NCBI GenBank assembly: GCA_031265345.1
Contig: JAISCU010000476.1
Coordinates: 1-6,973, forward strand
Length of the DNA: 6,973 nt
Origin: Bifidobacteriaceae bacterium
Lineage (GTDB): Bacteria; Actinomycetota; Actinomycetes; Actinomycetales; WQXJ01
Direction: 5' to 3'
Of this stretch, positions 5,507 to 6,973 are shown piece by piece. Position numbers and translations under genes: made by a program. The notes under the pieces are model-generated. The model searched no databases. It was not told the DNA's origin and saw nothing but the letters and a program-made list of their open reading frames with translations. The first letter of the stretch is position 1. The number at the start of each line of letters is the position of its first letter.

Positions 5507-6973
5507 TTGCACGGCCGATTGATCAAGAACGACATACGCAAAGGAAAGCTGATCGCGATCACCGTCACGGCCTTCATAACGGTCGCGGCGATGCTCACTT
5601 CAGTGGCGGCTATTTTGGCGGTGAATCTCTTCGGCGCCATCGACCACTTGATGGAGGAGGCGAGGGCGACTCATTTCTTGCAGATGCACTCCGGTGATAT
5701 CGACGAGCGAAAGCTCCAAGACTTCGCCGACTCCCAGGGTAATGTGGACGCATATCAACTGGCCAGATTCCTCAACGTGGACGCCTCGGAAATCCTCATC
5801 GGGGAAAATTCTCTTGAGGGGAACGTCCAGGACAATGCCTTTTCCACACAGAACGAGTTGTTCGACTTCCTGCTCGATTTGGACGGCGAGGTCGTCCATC
5901 CGGCGGACGGCGAGGTTTATGTCCCTCTCGGTTACCTGAAAGACGGCCGCGCCAAGGAAGGCGACGCGTTGAGTGTGCGCGGTGTGTCACTCACGGTCTC
6001 CGGATTCTTGCGGGATTCCGCCATGAACGCGGACCTGGCCGGTTCCAAGCGGTTCCTCGTCAGCGACCATGACTTCCGGAGTCTGGAGCCTCTCGGCGCC
6101 ATGGAATACCTGATCGAGTTCCGTCTGAAAGACCCAGGCGCCTTCCCGGCCTTCCAGTCGGAGTATTTCGCGGCTGGGCTCCCATCCAACGGACCGCCAG
6201 TCATCAGCCGCCCGCTGCTCATGATGATGAACGCGATCACGGACGGTCTGATGATCGCGGTGCTGGTCCTCATCGCCGCGCTGGTCGTCCTGGTCGCCTT
6301 CCTCGCCATCCGGTTCACGTTGCTCGCGAAGATCGAGGAGGACTACCAGGAGATCGGCTTGCTGAAAGCCATCGGCATGCGGCCCGCCCAGCTCGCCAAG
6401 CTGTACACCGCCAAGTACGCCCTGATCGCTGGGGTCGCCTGCGCCATGGGCTTCGGGGCCTCCCTGCCGCTGAGCGTCCCACTGATGGAGAACATCCGCC
6501 TCTTCGCGGGTGACAGCGGCCGTGGCGCCATCGCCCCGCTCATCGGCGCCCTCGGCGCGGCGCTGATCTTCTTGGTGGTGATGGCGTACGTGAGGGTCGT
6601 CTTGCGGCGGTTCCGCAGAATCTCCGCGGCGCAGGCGGTGCGCTTCGGCGCGCCTCGGGACAAATCCAGGGCGGCCAAGGGGTTCCGTCTCAGCCGGAAC
6701 AGGCTCCTCCCCCGCAACGTGTTCCTCGGCGTCAAGGACGTGCTCGCCCGCAAGGGCCTCTACGTGACCATGTTCTTGGTGCTGGTCGTCTCGGCCTTCA
6801 TCCTGGTCGTGCCGCAGAACATCGTCAGCACTGTGTCGGCGCGGAGCTTCATGACCTACCTGGGCGTCGGCGAGAGCGACGTCTCGATCCTGGCGTCGCA
6901 AACCCGTGACGATGCCGTGCCACGAGTGGCCGCGGATGTCAGCGCCGCGCTCGATCAGGACGAGGAGGTGACC
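5507..6973 (+). CDS. FtsX-like ABC transporter permease, N-terminal 489 residues, cut by the right window edge
   Basis: Membrane subunit of a MacB/FtsX-type ABC transporter; such systems move or extract lipids, peptides or drugs, or act mechanically from the membrane, driven by a separate ATPase. After a short cytosolic start (RLIKNDIRKGK) comes a first helix at about 15-41 and then an extracytoplasmic domain of about 200 residues. Helices follow at about 245-270, 303-325 and 342-365. EDYQEIGLLKAIGMRPAQL at 278-296 is the hallmark FtsX-domain cytosolic segment. A fifth helix at about 419-437 follows RNVFLGVKDVLARKG, and a second outer domain begins, so this is the duplicated two-module type, which usually reaches about 800 residues. 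No ATPase gene is inside the window and one may lie downstream. The TTG at 5507 is supported by GAGGT six bases upstream. The substrate is unknown. Confidence 0.88.
   Translation, partial: MHGRLIKNDIRKGKLIAITVTAFITVAAMLTSVAAILAVNLFGAIDHLMEEARATHFLQMHSGDIDERKLQDFADSQGNVDAYQLARFLNVDASEILIGENSLEGNVQDNAFSTQNELFDFLLDLDGEVVHPADGEVYVPLGYLKDGRAKEGDALSVRGVSLTVSGFLRDSAMNADLAGSKRFLVSDHDFRSLEPLGAMEYLIEFRLKDPGAFPAFQSEYFAAGLPSNGPPVISRPLLMMMNAITDGLMIAVLVLIAALVVLVAFLAIRFTLLAKIEEDYQEIGLLKAIGMRPAQLAKLYTAKYALIAGVACAMGFGASLPLSVPLMENIRLFAGDSGRGAIAPLIGALGAALIFLVVMAYVRVVLRRFRRISAAQAVRFGAPRDKSRAAKGFRLSRNRLLPRNVFLGVKDVLARKGLYVTMFLVLVVSAFILVVPQNIVSTVSARSFMTYLGVGESDVSILASQTRDDAVPRVAADVSAALDQDEEVT

Noticed and set aside
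5987..6901. 304-codon minus-strand open frame
   Set aside because: Antisense to the FtsX permease; Asp/His/Glu/Gln-rich composition is the usual mirror of hydrophobic GC-rich coding sequence.

Overview
The window is GC-rich, non-mobile-looking chromosomal DNA, most likely from a high-GC Actinomycetota. The hints are GTG and TTG starts preceded by purine-rich Shine-Dalgarno sites, G/C-rich third codon positions, and protein sequences of actinobacterial flavour. Genus cannot be decided from the sequence alone.

Left part (1-3872), all on the minus strand, read right to left: a GntR/FCD-type regulator (3872-3234), an MHS-family metabolite:H+ symporter of the major facilitator superfamily (3058-1688), a 3-hydroxyisobutyrate dehydrogenase (1557-559) and, overlapping its stop codon by ATGA, the first 187 codons of a CoA-acylating methylmalonate-semialdehyde dehydrogenase that runs off the left edge. 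Together they read as a small catabolic locus. The transporter brings in an organic acid, the two dehydrogenases oxidise a beta-hydroxy acid through methylmalonate (or malonate) semialdehyde to propionyl-CoA (or acetyl-CoA), and the regulator probably responds to the substrate.

Middle part (3873-4623): no intact gene. It holds a candidate operator next to the regulator start, two direct copies of a 57-bp element whose ends are inverted repeats (GTGTCC...GGACAC), and on the minus strand a decayed MazF/PemK-type toxin gene. The relic has lost its N-terminal coding part and is split by a frameshift.

Right part: a plus-strand GNAT acetyltransferase of the YhbS type (4624-5148) starts where the toxin relic ends. 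A 358-bp stretch (5149-5506) follows with short repeats but no convincing gene. Last comes the 5' part of a large FtsX-like ABC transporter permease (TTG start at 5507) that runs off the right edge.

No RNA gene, CRISPR array, transposase or clear intrinsic terminator was seen. I did not find a convincing new biological system. The most noteworthy items are the unlabelled mazF relic, the paired 57-bp palindromic-end repeat beside it, and a transporter-linked (rather than acyl-CoA-dehydrogenase-linked) hydroxyisobutyrate oxidation locus.
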